Source: Pardosa pseudoannulata
Lineage: Eukaryota > Arthropoda > Arachnida > Araneae > Lycosidae
Reading direction: 5' to 3'
NCBI GenBank assembly: GCA_032207245.1
Contig: CM063509.1
Coordinates: 57,429,744 to 57,493,743 of the forward strand
DNA length: 64,000 nt
The notes under the pieces are model-generated. The model worked only from the letters and a program-made list of their open reading frames with translations. It had not been told where the DNA came from and made no database searches. This document shows positions 47,348 through 60,600 of this stretch, piece by piece. Position 1 is the first letter of the stretch, and each line of letters opens with the position of its first letter. The position numbers and the translations under genes were made by a program.

Positions 47348-48874
47348 CAGAGTTGCAAAAAACCAACCCGGGTGGGTTTTTCTGGGTTTTATTGGGGTCT
47401 GTTTTTAAGAGGAGAGGTATGAAGTACCATATTTTAGAAAAGATTAAATTGCTAAAACTGATTAATTTTTATTAACTTAATATTCAAGAAATTATAATTT
47501 AATTAATACAAATAAATCAGTGTAAAGGTTATAAAAAAGTTTACTCTGACATCACACACAAAATGTTATATATTGACATATACCACATATTTGAATATTA
47601 TTTTAACAAAGGATTACTTTTTATCTCTATTCTTTCCCCATTTAAAAAAACATTTATATAACTTTTTTACATAAAATGTTTGTTAAAGGCAATAGGCAAT
47701 CCGTGTGTAGTCAAACAAAGAGTCAAGTCCTAGGAACAAAGTAAGGTCATTTCTCAACAGTCAATATAACCTATTTTCCACAATGAAAGGAGAAGAGAAA
47801 GGGGGGGGGGTTCACACTATCTCTTTCTAGCTGACAAAAGAATTGAATACAGGACTGATAAGGTTGACCACTGAATACAAGTTTTGTGAATCATACTTCA
47901 GTTGTAAGAAGGAGATACCAGTTATTGCACATTTCAATCTGAAAATTTGGTAGTTGTTTTGTGCATGTGGAGTACTGCAGATAAAAGAGTTTATCTCTTC
48001 CTCCAATTTAGCAATCCTATTTAGCAAACATGACAGATCCTAAGTATGTAGGAAAAAGATTAACCACTGATATGGTACAAACAGCAGAGGAATGGTTAAA
48101 AAGAGAACACCTAAAATGGTTAATTCCCCTCATGAATTATAAGCTAAAAGATCCCAAAATATTTTCTCAAAGTATGTTTAATGCTGAAGTAATTAAAAAA
48201 TTCAGTGCAGCAAAGTGGTGGAAACTGATTGAAATGTGTGTCAGGGATGGAGATATGATAGATTTTTGCCACTTTGTGGTAGCCCTAAGTACCCAGCTAG
48301 CTCTGCATCCCTGGAGCAAGTGTTCTCTACATTTAGTTGAATTGGTCAAAACTTAATTTGAACTAATTGAAACAGATTAGGAATACAAAAAACATTGAAG
48401 TTAGTTAAAATACACAGATTTTTGAGACTGAAAAATGGTCATACTAATAACCTGATTGATGATGATGATGCATTGGAGGATCTGTATTTGTTTTGAATTA
48501 ATTAAAATCCTTGTGAGATATTCGTTATACTATGATTTATGGTCAAATTATTCTGTATTTCACACATTGAAACCTTTGCTTTTTTCCTTATGGATTTTGC
48601 AGATAATTTTTTTTTCTATTGTAATGTTGGATTTACCATAAATTTGAAAATATTTTTCTAAATTTTGATAGACTGTATATATAATTCAACAGAATAATTC
48701 TTTAAAATTGAAAGAGGAAAAAAAAAACTAAGATAACAGTTTCTGAAAATAAATAAAAATATCAATTTTTAAAAAACCTAATAAAACCCGCTCCATAGTG
48801 GGTTTTTTATACTGGGTTTTACCCAGAAAAACCTGGGCGGATTTTTCTCGGTAGGTGGGCTTATTTCAACCCTG
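47348..48874 (+). mobile_element. hAT element with transposase remnant (third family)
   Basis: The ends CAGAGTTGCAAAAAACC and (reversed) CAGGGTTGAAATAAGCC are followed on both sides by GGGTTTTTCTGGGTTTTA-like subterminal blocks. The plus-strand frame 48030-48356 (108 residues, MTDPKYVGKRL...) leads, in another frame, into PASSASLEQVFSTFS and about 48385-48435 LGIQKTLKLVKIHRFLR, the classical hAT dimerisation domain. No clear target duplication was found. Confidence 0.85.
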
Positions 48875-48879
48875 GCTCA

Positions 48880-48920
48880 CATTCTTGGTTTATCCAAGTG
48901 GCATTAGCAACAACAAGAAG
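48880..48920 (+). mobile_element. SINE family 1 tail fragment
   Basis: TTGGTTTATCCAAGTGGCATTAG followed by CAACAACAAG matches the 3' end of the plus copy at 15168-15209. Confidence 0.6.
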
Positions 48921-49419
48921 TTCAATGAGTTAGTAATATACCAAATAATTATCTAAAATTTTACATTCTAGAAAGGAAAGATTTTTCTATTGATTATGAA
49001 TCTCTCCCTCATCTTAAGGCAAGAGGACATTCAAATGAACAGATTTTCTTGGCACATTCTCTATATACATATTAAGATAAGTTTCCTAGTATGCTAACTA
49101 ATATGCTATCTCTAGAATATTATTTAATATAATAGTATTATTGTGATTAAAAACTTTCTAAAAGTAACATTGGAATTTATATGCTTAAAACTGCTACTGA
49201 ATAGATAAGAGAATAAAACCCCAAAGTACAATAAATTTTTGACAAAGAATGCATGGAAAAGTCTATAAAAGAACAGTTATAATTTAGAATCATATTATAC
49301 AGGAGCTAAATTTTATTACCTAAACAATGCAATGACTTAGTTTTGAGAAAGCTATAAAATATACAAGAAAAAATAAAAAAAAAAACTGCATACATCACAC
49401 AATTTACAAAACTTAAAAG

Positions 49420-50278
49420 CAGGGTTGGCATGACTTAAATCAGTTGATTTAAATCATGGTTTAAACCTTGATTTAAATCATTGAAAAATTGATTTAAATA
49501 ATTTTTTTCACTTCTTTTAAAACCTATATTCCAAAGACAAAAGAATTAGGAATCAGTCAGCACAGTAATACCAATAAGTAAATAAGGGTAAATAGCATGT
49601 GCTTTCCAAGAATTTAGGGGTGTTGTTATCAGAAAGTATGTAGTAGGGGTAGTACAAAGATTATGACTGGTGGAGCTTAAATGTAACTTTTATGTAATGA
49701 GAGGTAAAGAGAGTATTACAAACTTGAAAGCCAGTTTGTCTACCCAATAAGAACAGCCGTGGCTTCATCTGCTGGAATGGAAAGACAGTTTTCTTCTCTT
49801 GGTATTGTTCATTCTAGCCTTCATAACTAATTAGGAGTGGATAAATCATCAAAGCTAGTGTTTTTATTGAAACAATTAAATCCATAATTCAGTGCTTAAA
49901 AAATATTGAAATAATTGTGATTTGTTTTTTAAATAAATAGCTTGCATTAAAAGAATATTTAATTTCTTCTTTAAATTTACATCTTTATTTAGTTTGAAAT
50001 ATCCAATTACAAAATAATGGAATGTATTTAGATTAAAATTTATATATTTAATTTTAGATAATCAGTATGTAGAATATACTAGATATATTAGATGTTACTT
50101 CTTACAATAAACTATTCTATGTGTATTACAAAAAACATAAAAACAACAATTAAAATTAGTATTTAGAAAAAAAATCAAAGAAATCCGATTTAAATAAAAA
50201 AAAAATCTGATTTAAATTCAATAAATCTGATTTTCTTTAATTTTTTTTTTTTTAAATCATGATTTTTTACCAACCCTG
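49420..50278 (+). mobile_element. hAT element with transposase tail (fourth family)
   Basis: A perfect 8-bp duplication CTTAAAAG lies at 49412-49419 and 50279-50286. The ends CAGGGTTGGCATGA and (reversed) CAGGGTTGGTAAAA are followed by repeated GATTTAAATCA motifs at both ends. The plus strand at about 49750-49878 encodes ASSAGMERQFSSLGIVHSSL and VDKSSKLVFLLKQLN with one stop, a decayed hAT dimerisation domain. Confidence 0.92.
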
Positions 50279-50286
50279 CTTAAAAG

Positions 50287-51540
50287 AAATACTTTATATG
50301 GAAGTAAACAGAATCAAAGTATATAGTTACTGAAGACATAAAATAGAAATACATATTATTATGATTTATTTCTTAAATATAGAACTTTCACATTTTACCC
50401 ATGAAGATAAGTTCGTCCTACGTACCACAGTCACAGCCCATTTCTTGTAGGCTAATCAGACAGGAAACTACAGTTTAAATCTCTTTAAAAAATTCTGCAT
50501 TATTTTTAAAATGAAAAGATTTTAAACATGGTAGCATATAAAAATTACACATATACATAATTATAGAAACAATGTTATCATAACGAGAAATACGTTACAC
50601 ATCCTTTCTTCAGCACTGCACCACATAAACTGAGATATGGTGATGTTTTCTAATATTCCAAATTTCTTTGGTAATGTTCATATGAACACTTGTTATGGAT
50701 CTTTAAATATCACTGAATGATTGACCCCTCCCCTCCAGTAAATACAGGACACCATGATCTGAAAGGCAGTCATACGATTTCCGACAATCGGAAATGAGCA
50801 TTAATTCAGAGAAGAGTAATTTAGATAACATCCAAAAGTGTATCTTTTATACAACTCTCCACACCTCATTTTCGTAATATCCTAAACACTATAGAACCTT
50901 AAACATGTTATTGCAAAATGTGTATAGCATGATTTTATTTATAACTATTTATTACTTGAAACAGAAAAAAATATCTGTACTATTTACAGTTAGAAAATTA
51001 AGAGTTTCAAATTTAGTATAAAAGTCAATCCCAATATAATTGAAACAATTATAGTAATTATAAATTTCATACAAAATAGTTCATTTACTTTATGTTAAGA
51101 ACTTCATGTCACTCACGTTTATTAAGATTTTGAAAACAAAATAAAAGACAATGAAGAGTTGAGGTAAATAAATCCTTCTTTTGAAATATGAAGTAAAAAA
51201 AAAATTGAGATTATATTAATAAAAGGATTACATATAAAAAAGTATTGAGACATTATATAACTCATGGTTTATAGTCAGAAACTACTCCCCGAAGAATATT
51301 TTATGGTAATTTATCTAAACACATATATATTTTTTTCCTTTGTAAAGAAACCTATTTAGTGAATGGCATCAAGTTTTCTCATGTCAATCAGTGCGGCAAA
51401 TTTATATTTATGATTTAGAAGATTAGAATACATTTAAGTGACGTAAATGTGTGGTTCATTTGTCATGCTCTGATTGCAATACAATCTAATTTAATTTTGT
51501 ACGACAGCTTGTTTAGTAATTATTTCAGCAATTTTTGGAG
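50287..51540. other. region upstream of the arginase start
   Basis: Should hold the arginase 5' UTR and possibly the promoter. TTATTTCAG at 51520-51528, just before the ATG, looks like an acceptor, so the first coding exon may be preceded by a non-coding exon. I cannot point to a TATA box or initiator with confidence. Confidence 0.35.
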
Positions 51541-51678
51541 ATGATATTAAAACTTGTAAAAAATTCAAACCTTTTTAAACAAGTTTCAGTGGTTTCACAG
51601 CTGAAATTTGCAAATAAAAAATTGAACTTTTCATCTAAATCTGTCGGCATATTAGGAGTTCCTTTCAAGAAAGGACAA
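51541..51678 (+). CDS. arginase coding exon 1
   Basis: Codes for residues 1-46, ending PFKKGQ, donor GTAAGT at 51679. The ATG at 51541 is the first in-frame Met. The donor is phase 0. Confidence 0.88.
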
Positions 51679-54600
51679 GTAAGTACTTTTAAAGAAAAAA
51701 AAGCTCAAAATCCAATTTATTTAAGTCTAATTAATTTAATTTTTTAACAAAGTTTAGTGGTTTAAAAGATTATGATATTCAGAAGAGTTTTCTCAGTTGT
51801 ATGTTTTGATTATATAATTTAAAAGAAATTTATTTATCCATTTTACCACGGTTTTTGAGCTATGAAATTTAATAAAATTAATTTCAATAATTGATATATT
51901 TGAAATTTACTATGTATAATTTATTGTTAATGATACATATTAATATATTTTTATATCTGAAAATAATTTATTATACAGGTACTACAGGACCATAAAATTT
52001 TATATTTCCTATGCATATCATTCATGTTTTTCCCATGCTTTTAGGTTTTTATTCTCTGATATAAAATTTTAATTTTTTTTATTAGGAAACAATATTTTTA
52101 GAAACCAAATCCACAATCTGTGGATAGAATCTAAGTATAAGGCATTAAAAAGTAATTAATCCAGAGTTTTTCTTTTTTTTCGGGGGGGGGGGGAGTACTG
52201 AAAAATTGGGTTCCCGTTGGTAAATTTGGCAAAAATATTGGCAATATTTGCTAAAACACAAAGGTAATCCAGCCAAACATTGTATTTCTTGCTTTTTCTG
52301 GTGACTTTTATTAATTAAGTGCATCATCACAATAGAATTATATACTCATACTTAATTAACGAAAACGACTTGAAAACCGGACATTTACATTTATGGGCAA
52401 TTAATCCCTTAACAGTTTACAAACATAACAGCTCCAAATTATTGAAAATGAGCCATAGTGAACCATTAATGGTTTATTATATCTAAATTTTTTTAAGCAT
52501 TGTGCATTTTTAATATTTAAGAAGAAAAAAGTGACACAAGGAGAGTTGGATGCAAATAACTTATAAATTATAATATAGATACAGATTGTTTGTACACGGT
52601 AAGATCAGGAGAAAATGTTAGGTGACCATACTCAAACCGTTATCGCCAAGTTGGCGAGGGAACCCAATTCTTCAGTAAACCCTTTTTGGTACTTTTTTTA
52701 ATGTATAGAAATCTGGATTTGTATGCATAAAAATTATTTAAAATTATGATGAATGTTTGTTCTATTATAGTTTTTGTGATTTTTGAACTGAGGTTCGGAT
52801 CACCTGTAGTGGGCAGGCATATGTTTTAATTTGGCTTAAAAGTTAATAAACTATGAATATGTGAAAAAAGGGTGAAACTGCCCGCAATTATTAAAATAAT
52901 ACAAAAATAACCATCATCACATTTTGTTTTTGAAAAATATATCATACAGAAAGAGTCCTGATGAAGCATTTGAATTTTAAAATTAAAGAGATACATCTTT
53001 AGTATAAAACCTTATTGTCAATTTATTATGTTTAGCTCCTTTTTACATTTCTAGAATTTATAAAGGCTGTAAATTGTACAGAATTCAAAATTTGCTTGTT
53101 AATTTATCTATAATTTCTGGCTCTATAAAATTCATGCTATTTTCCTTATTGTATTATTTTTTAATTTGATAATTTAATGAATCCTAAAAATCTGTGTGAT
53201 TTATAAGTGCATAGGGAAACCAGGGTAAAATGGTCCACTTTTGTGAATTTTAAGTATTTGCTCTCAAACTAATGATTTTCTGAATCTGAAAACATATATG
53301 CACATTGCCTATATATTAGGCTTTATATTACACTCAGTCAAAACCAATTATTTTAATTCCTTTTTTATTATAATTTTTTTAATAGCAGGTGACAAAGTGG
53401 ACCATTTTACCCCGGTTTAAAAGATTATGATATTCAGAAGAGTTTTCTCAGTTGTATGTTTTGATTATATAATTTAAAAGAAATTTATTTATCCATTTTA
53501 CCACGGTTTTTGAGCTATGAAATTTAATAAAATTAATTTCAATAATTGATATATTTGAAATTTACTATGTATAATTTATTGTTAATGATACATATTAATA
53601 TATTTTTATATCTGAAAATAATTTATTATACAGGTACTACAGGACCATAAAATTTTATATTTCCTATGCATATCATTCATGTTTTTCCCATACTTTTAGA
53701 TTTTTATTCACTGATATAAGATTGCAATTTTTTTTATTAGAAAACAATTTTTTTAGAAACTAAATCCACAATCTATGGATAGAATGTCAGTATAAGGTAT
53801 TAAAAAGTAGTTAATCCAGAGTTTTTTTTTTGGGTGGGGACTACTGAAAAATTGGGTTCCCTTGGCAAATTTGGCAAAAATATTGGCAATATTTGCTAAA
53901 ACACAAAGGTAATCCAGCCAAACATTGTATTTCTTGCTTTTTCTGGTGACTTTAATTAATCACAGTGCATCATCGCAATAGAATTGTATACTCTTACTTA
54001 ATTAAAGAAAACGACTTAAAAACCGGACACTTACATCTATAGGCAATTAATCCCTTAACAGTTTACAAACATAACAGCTCCAAATTATTAAAAATGAGCC
54101 ATAGTGAACCATTAATGGTTTGTTATATCTAAATTTTTTAAGCATTGTGCACTTTTAATATATAAGAAAAAAGTGACACAAGGAGAGATGAATGCAAACA
54201 TCATATAAATTATAATATAGATACGGATTGTTTGTACACTGTCAGATCTGGAGAAAATGTTAGGCGACCATACTCAAACAATTATCGCCAAGTTGGCGGG
54301 AGAATCCAATTCTTCTGTCAACCCCTTTTGAGACTTTCTTTATTATTCAGAAATCTGGATTTGTATACATAAAAATTATTTAAAATTATGATGAATGTTT
54401 GTTCTATTATAGTTTTTGTGATTTTTGAAGTGAGGTTAGGATCACCTGTAGTGGGCAGGTATAGGTTTTGATTTGGCTTAAAAGTTAATAAATAACTATG
54501 AATATGTGAAAAAAGGATGAAACTGCCCACGATTATTAAAATAATACTAAAAATAACCATCATCACATTTTGTTTTTGAAAAATGTTATACAGGAAGAGT

Positions 54601-57600
54601 CCTCTGATGAAACATTTTAATTTTAAAATTAAAGAGATACATCTTTAGTATAAAACCTTATTGTCAATTTATTATATTTGGCCCATTTTTACATTTCTAG
54701 AATTTATAAAGGCTGTAAATTGTACAGAATTCAAAATCTGCTTGTTAATTTATCTATAATTTCTGGCTCTTAAAATTCATGCTATTTTCCTTATTGTATT
54801 ATTTTTTATTTTGATAATTAAATAATCCTAAAAATCTGTGTGATTTATAAGTGCATAAGCATATTTATTATATTCAAGTTAAACTTTAATATTTATATTG
54901 ATTTCATATGTATTTTAATCACATTTTAAAGTAATACAAATATTTTATTAGTCAAAACATGGAGTGGATTTAGCGCCAGATGTTCTGAGAAATTATGGAC
55001 TCATTGAAGATCTGCGGGACTTTGGTAATATATTTTAGATAGTCGAAGTTTAATATTTGATTTGCATACACTTATATCTATTTATTGTATTAATATCTTT
55101 AGTTATAATCCATTTTATTGTATTGCAGGTTTAGATGTTAGAGATTATGGGAATGTACAGTTAGATTGTGTAAGTCAGGAAAAGTCTGAAACTGAAAATG
55201 CGAAATTAATCAATCCATTAGAAGTAGGAGATGCATGTCATAAGGTAATTAAAAAAAATTTGTTAGATTTTTAGGTTTTACTATTTGATGAAACATCTTT
55301 TAAATCTTTATAGATTATTGAGTTTTAATAAAATCTAAATGAATGAAAACAAAGTTTGTGGATCTTAAAATTTAGGAAAAATTTATTTTTCTGTAAAATA
55401 AAATGTCTAAAGCTTTAAAGTTTTATAAGAAATTCTAATTAGATTCCTGGAGCTTTCTTTGGCATTTCTAAGATTTTCTGTGTTGATTTTGTTAGAAATT
55501 TTAAATATTATTAGAATTATTTAATAGAAAGATTTGATAGTCTGAATTTTCTAACAATTTTAATTAAAAAAAAATAACATTACAAGTAAAAGAAGATTAA
55601 TTTTGTTGTATATTTCTATCCATCTTACATTTTCTTAAAATAGACATTTTTATAAAAATTATATATTTAATCCAAACATAATTTCTAGATTTCCGTATAC
55701 TTGCTTTTTATTACGTTAACTTACTTTTTTAAAACAACTCACTATTTCTTGAAAATGCTTACTAATTATGAAGTTTTATAGTGATTTCCTGCCCCCTAGT
55801 AATTAACGAAATAAGTTGGGTGCTGCTCTTCTGTATTAGAGTTTGTGGGTTTAAATTGCATTGCTAATTGGAGGTGGAATTGGCTTTAAGTAGTTGATCC
55901 TGCTCTCATTAATCTTTTTATTCTGTCTGCTTCAAACAAAAGCCTAGAAACATCTATAAATTTTCAGCATCTCTCCAGATTTTCATTAATGTGGGAAAAA
56001 ATCCTTTACACTAAGAGAAGCAGAAGGAATTTACCTCCTTACTTACTGAAGGAATAGGGAAAATTCTCCATTAGTATTCAAATAAGGATAATATATGACC
56101 TAGGCCATTCTCCTCCCCCTCCCTTAAACTTTCACTTCAGGAATGCTAAAGCTTATAATTCAAAATGCTTAAAAATTAAACAGCAAGATTATCTATAGGA
56201 TTTAATTATTTAACAACTTTGATCACTGAAACAATTGCCAAATATGCCAAAGATTTGGTGTGATCAAGTTTGCCTGTATAAATGTGGAATAAAATTTCAG
56301 TCATAAAACTTTTGTCAAGCTTTAGACAACCAAATTTTTTCTTGGCTGCATTATTGGTGCCAAATTTTAAATTTCTTTGGTAATGTTATACACTATCTAC
56401 TAATAAGTATTTGGACACCTGTGATAGAAAAGAAAATCTAATTTTATTCAAAATCAATAGTTAATGGACTTTTCACGAGAGGTAATTACAGCATGAACCC
56501 TCCGGGGCATACTTTCCAAAAGTCTTTGTATTATTGTCTTCCACTTGGCTTAGAGTAGACATACAAGTTCCTTCACCTATTTTGGACAGGTAGTGCACCT
56601 CTTAATTTGGCGATCCAGCTTGTCCCAGAGGTTCTTGATAGGGTTCAGGGCTGGGCTCTGGGCAGGCCAGTCCATTCAATGAACTCCATTGGCACCATAC
56701 CAAGCCTTAGTTAACCTCAAAACATGACAACTGTCATTGTCGTCCTGAAAGTAACAGGGGTCCAACCCATAAAACTGCCTCAACGTAGGAAGCACATTGT
56801 CATCCAAAATAGTGCTGTAGGCATCAGCATTAAGCTTACCATAAATTTGGACCAAGGGTCCCAGTCCATACCAGGAGAAACACCCTCAGACCATAATTAC
56901 ACCTCTACCGAACTTGGCTGTTGGCACAATGCATTCTGACAAGAGACATTCTCTAGATAGACGCCAGATCCAGACCCTGCTATCCGAACAGTAAAGGGTG
57001 AACCTTGATTCATTGCTCCAAAGAACCCATTTCCACTGATCTACAGTCCAATTTTAACGGTCCGTGTTTTGCACCACATTAACCAGGCATGAAAGTTTTC
57101 CACTTTTAAGCGGAAATCCGCTTTTTTGACAGCCTTTAGGACTGTTTCTGAGATCGATGCAAATCCATCAAGAAATCGTGATTGGAAAAGGGGGGGGGGT
57201 TTGTAATCCAGGTCGAAATCAGTATCTTCTACCGCATGTTTTCACTGAGATGTAAGCTGGAAGAGATATGACTACGCATACTGATTCACTTCCATTGCGA
57301 TTGGCTCAACGTACTATATATTGCATGTACCAAACCAACAAACCATAGCAGCAATTATTGAATATTTGACTGCTCCAGATTCTACCAACCAATCATTCTA
57401 AATTATTAGGCAGACTCCTCAAAAACTACGGTTTATCCTTTAAATTGTTAGTTTAACTGCTACAAAAACACTATCCTGCCCCAAATCAGCATTTTGGCTG
57501 CTACGAAAATTCGTTCTCCTACTACAAATTTTGTTTTGCTGCCCGAAAATTGCTCCAAAGTGCTTGAAGGAGCTCAACTTTCCTCATAGTACTGAATAGT

Positions 57601-60600
57601 ATTGAAGTAATATATAGTATATAGTATTAATACTGAATAGTATTTATTGTAGTACTGAATCATATTGTGAAAAAGAGTTATGTAAGAGAAAATGTAATCA
57701 TCACCCGGGGAAGTTCAGCTTTTTTTGTCATTGTCTACTTTCATGCCTGATTAACTGAGCAGCACTGTTGGACTTGTGGTCAAAGGCTTATGGGCAGCAG
57801 CACGACCATGAAAACCAAGCAGATGTGCTTCCTTACGGATAGTATTCATTGAAACAATACTCCTGGATACCAGTTGAAGCTCCTTGTGGATTAGGGCCAT
57901 CGGTTGGGTGCGGTTCTTCTGAATTTCTCTAGATAGCACATGTCAGTCTCTATCTCCCAGTTTCTTTGGTCTGCTGACTTGGAGCACATTCCAACAATCA
58001 CTGCTCACCTTCCACTTCTTAATCACATAGGCCACTGTCGATTTTGGGTACTTCAGATCGCTAGATATGTCCCTTAAGGATCGGCCACATTTGTAATACC
58101 CGATAATTATACCTTTCTCAAAATCAGAGAGCTCCTATCTGTGTGACATTTTGCATGCGACTAATGCCGATGCTGTTTAATACATGATGTATACCAGCAG
58201 AGGCCTTGGCATACCTCAGGACTGTAGATATCGTCATTTGTATAGGTGTCCAAATACTTATTGGTAGACAGTGTATAACTCCTAAGCTCTAAATACATGT
58301 CAAACCCACAAAATTCTGACTTTTTAAGATTTTCAGGGTATCTAGTTGTCTGTAATTTCAATAGATTTCATAGTTAACATTAATATCCAAATATTTTTTT
58401 CCCAAACTATGCCAAATATTTTTCTTAGTATCTGGCACTTAAAGGTCAAGAGTTTGTTTTTCATAGTGTTAGTCTGCTCAACATTCACAGCCATATAAAG
58501 TATCAAAGATCACAATAAGATTTTATGTACGTTAATTTTTGTACTAGGGCTAATGTTTCAAGATTTAAATTGATTTTAAAATCAAGAAAAAAAATTGGTT
58601 TGGAGCACCACAGTTTACTGTTTTGCTCCTAAGAGCTAACCAGGAGGGGAATAAAATATTAAAAACAGAATTATTTAAGTTTCAATTGGGGAAGTTTTTC
58701 TCCTTTATAAGTTCTAGTTATAACTTCTGCATTTATAATGTCATGTAGTATATTTAATATTTTATACAGTATGGGAACAGGGGCATACGCAAGGGAGAGT
58801 TAGGGATTTAACCCCCCCTCCTTGAGTACAGACAAAATGGCAATAATAAAAATTTTAGTGGAATTTATGTGAGCTATTATTTTTAGAATTTTGAACCCTA
58901 CCCCTTGAAAATTATGCCCCCCTCCTGAAAAATTCTGCGTATGCCACTGTATGGGAACATATATCTTGGGAAATTGTTTCATGATTTTGTCAATGATTGT
59001 AATAATGGAATTAACATGCTTGCATGAAGGTGCTATTTCAAAATGTTAACAGATTGATCTTGTCTCTTGAAAAGGGTATGACATATCTGATTATGGCAAT
59101 ACAAGTAGGTATTAAGATATTTTATGAACAACAAGGGTAAAACTATTGAAAACATAAGTAATGATCTTTAATTGATGCATTTGATGTGTTACCAAGAGAA
59201 AAGAGGCTTCAAAACATAAATCCCTCTAAATTTTTATCTAAGGTTAGATTTTTCCAAATTTGTATCTAAATTGCTGAGAAATAGATCGTGAAATCTTTTT
59301 GTATTACTCAGATGCTTTTTATAATTAATTTACTCAAATACTAAGCTACAAAATTTATGCTTTTATTGAAATTATAATATAAAAAAAAGTTTCTTTTTAC
59401 AAAATAACTGTTAGCTTGTCTGCAAGAAGTCATTTGTATTTGTGTTACTCAATTTTTCTGGATTTTTTTTTTTTTTTTTTTTTTTTTTTGTAAATAAACT
59501 AATATTATAAAATAGTTGCTGCATTAAGTTTTCATCATCAATAAATTCTTAATGTAGCATTATTATTGTTAAAATTGTTGCTATGCATGAAAACTGGTAC
59601 TGTTGAAATAATTTCTGAAGATGCCAAATCAATAAAATATTCTTTGCAGCAGTTTTCAGTTGCTTGTAAAAGGTCATCACCTTAAACTATTTAATCATTG
59701 TTTATTTACTACTTTTTATATTTAAAATATTTTTTTGATATATATCAAACAATATTTAGTGCATTATTTAAAATTACTTTGTTTTTTAAAAAAATATATA
59801 ACTAATATTTTTAATATGTAATTTTATCATTTTATATGCATCTTATTTAATTTAGGTTTCAGAAGCTGTTAAGAAAGTTCTTTTAGATGGAAGAAAATGC
59901 GTCACTCTTGGTGGTGACCATAGTTTAGGAATTGGCACTGTGTATGGTCATTCTTTGGCACATGATGTATGTGTCCTTTGGATCGATGCACATGCTGATA
60001 TCAATACTCCTGCCACAAGCCTCTCAGGTTTGTGAATTTATCTATATTTCTTAAAATTGGATGTTTGTGTGTTTTAGTAGGAAAAAATAAAAATTGTTAT
60101 GTGTACAGGATTGATCAAACTCAAAATTTTGAGTTCTTTTACATTTTGGGAAATAAATTTTTATTTTTTAAACAAGTTTCAAAAAAGCAAAATGTAAATC
60201 CTATATTTAAGAAAGCATTTTTTAGTTCAGCCCTGGCCAACTTCTTTTAGTCTGTGGACCACTTTATCTTCTACAAATATTTTGAGAGCCAAATAAGTGT
60301 GATAATTAAAAAGTCAGCTGATTTTGTTACATTCATCATCTCCTTAAAATATGTAATAACTGTAGTTTCTAGGTTTGGTTTGGTTTGGAGCGCTATGGTC
60401 TACTTTTTGCAACACAAGGGCTAATGAGAGCGGGACCTACTGCTTAAAGCCGATTCCGAACGGCTACGAACATCCATGCATCCATGGACTCGAACCCATG
60501 AACTCCGGTTCCGAAGGCCAGCACCCTAACCATTCGGTCATCGTTCGGCCTGTAGTTTCTAGAGTAAATTGTTAGTTTTCTTAGAGTGAAAAGCAGTTTT

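Noticed and set aside
51759..54857. LTR retrotransposon (two 1.45-kb direct repeats)
   Set aside because: The repeats lack TG/CA borders, and only ~200 bp (mostly one MITE) lies between them.
60485..60549. tRNA-like sequence on the minus strand with a perfect B box
   Set aside because: It is part of a SINE bounded by a 13-bp target duplication, not a free tRNA gene.
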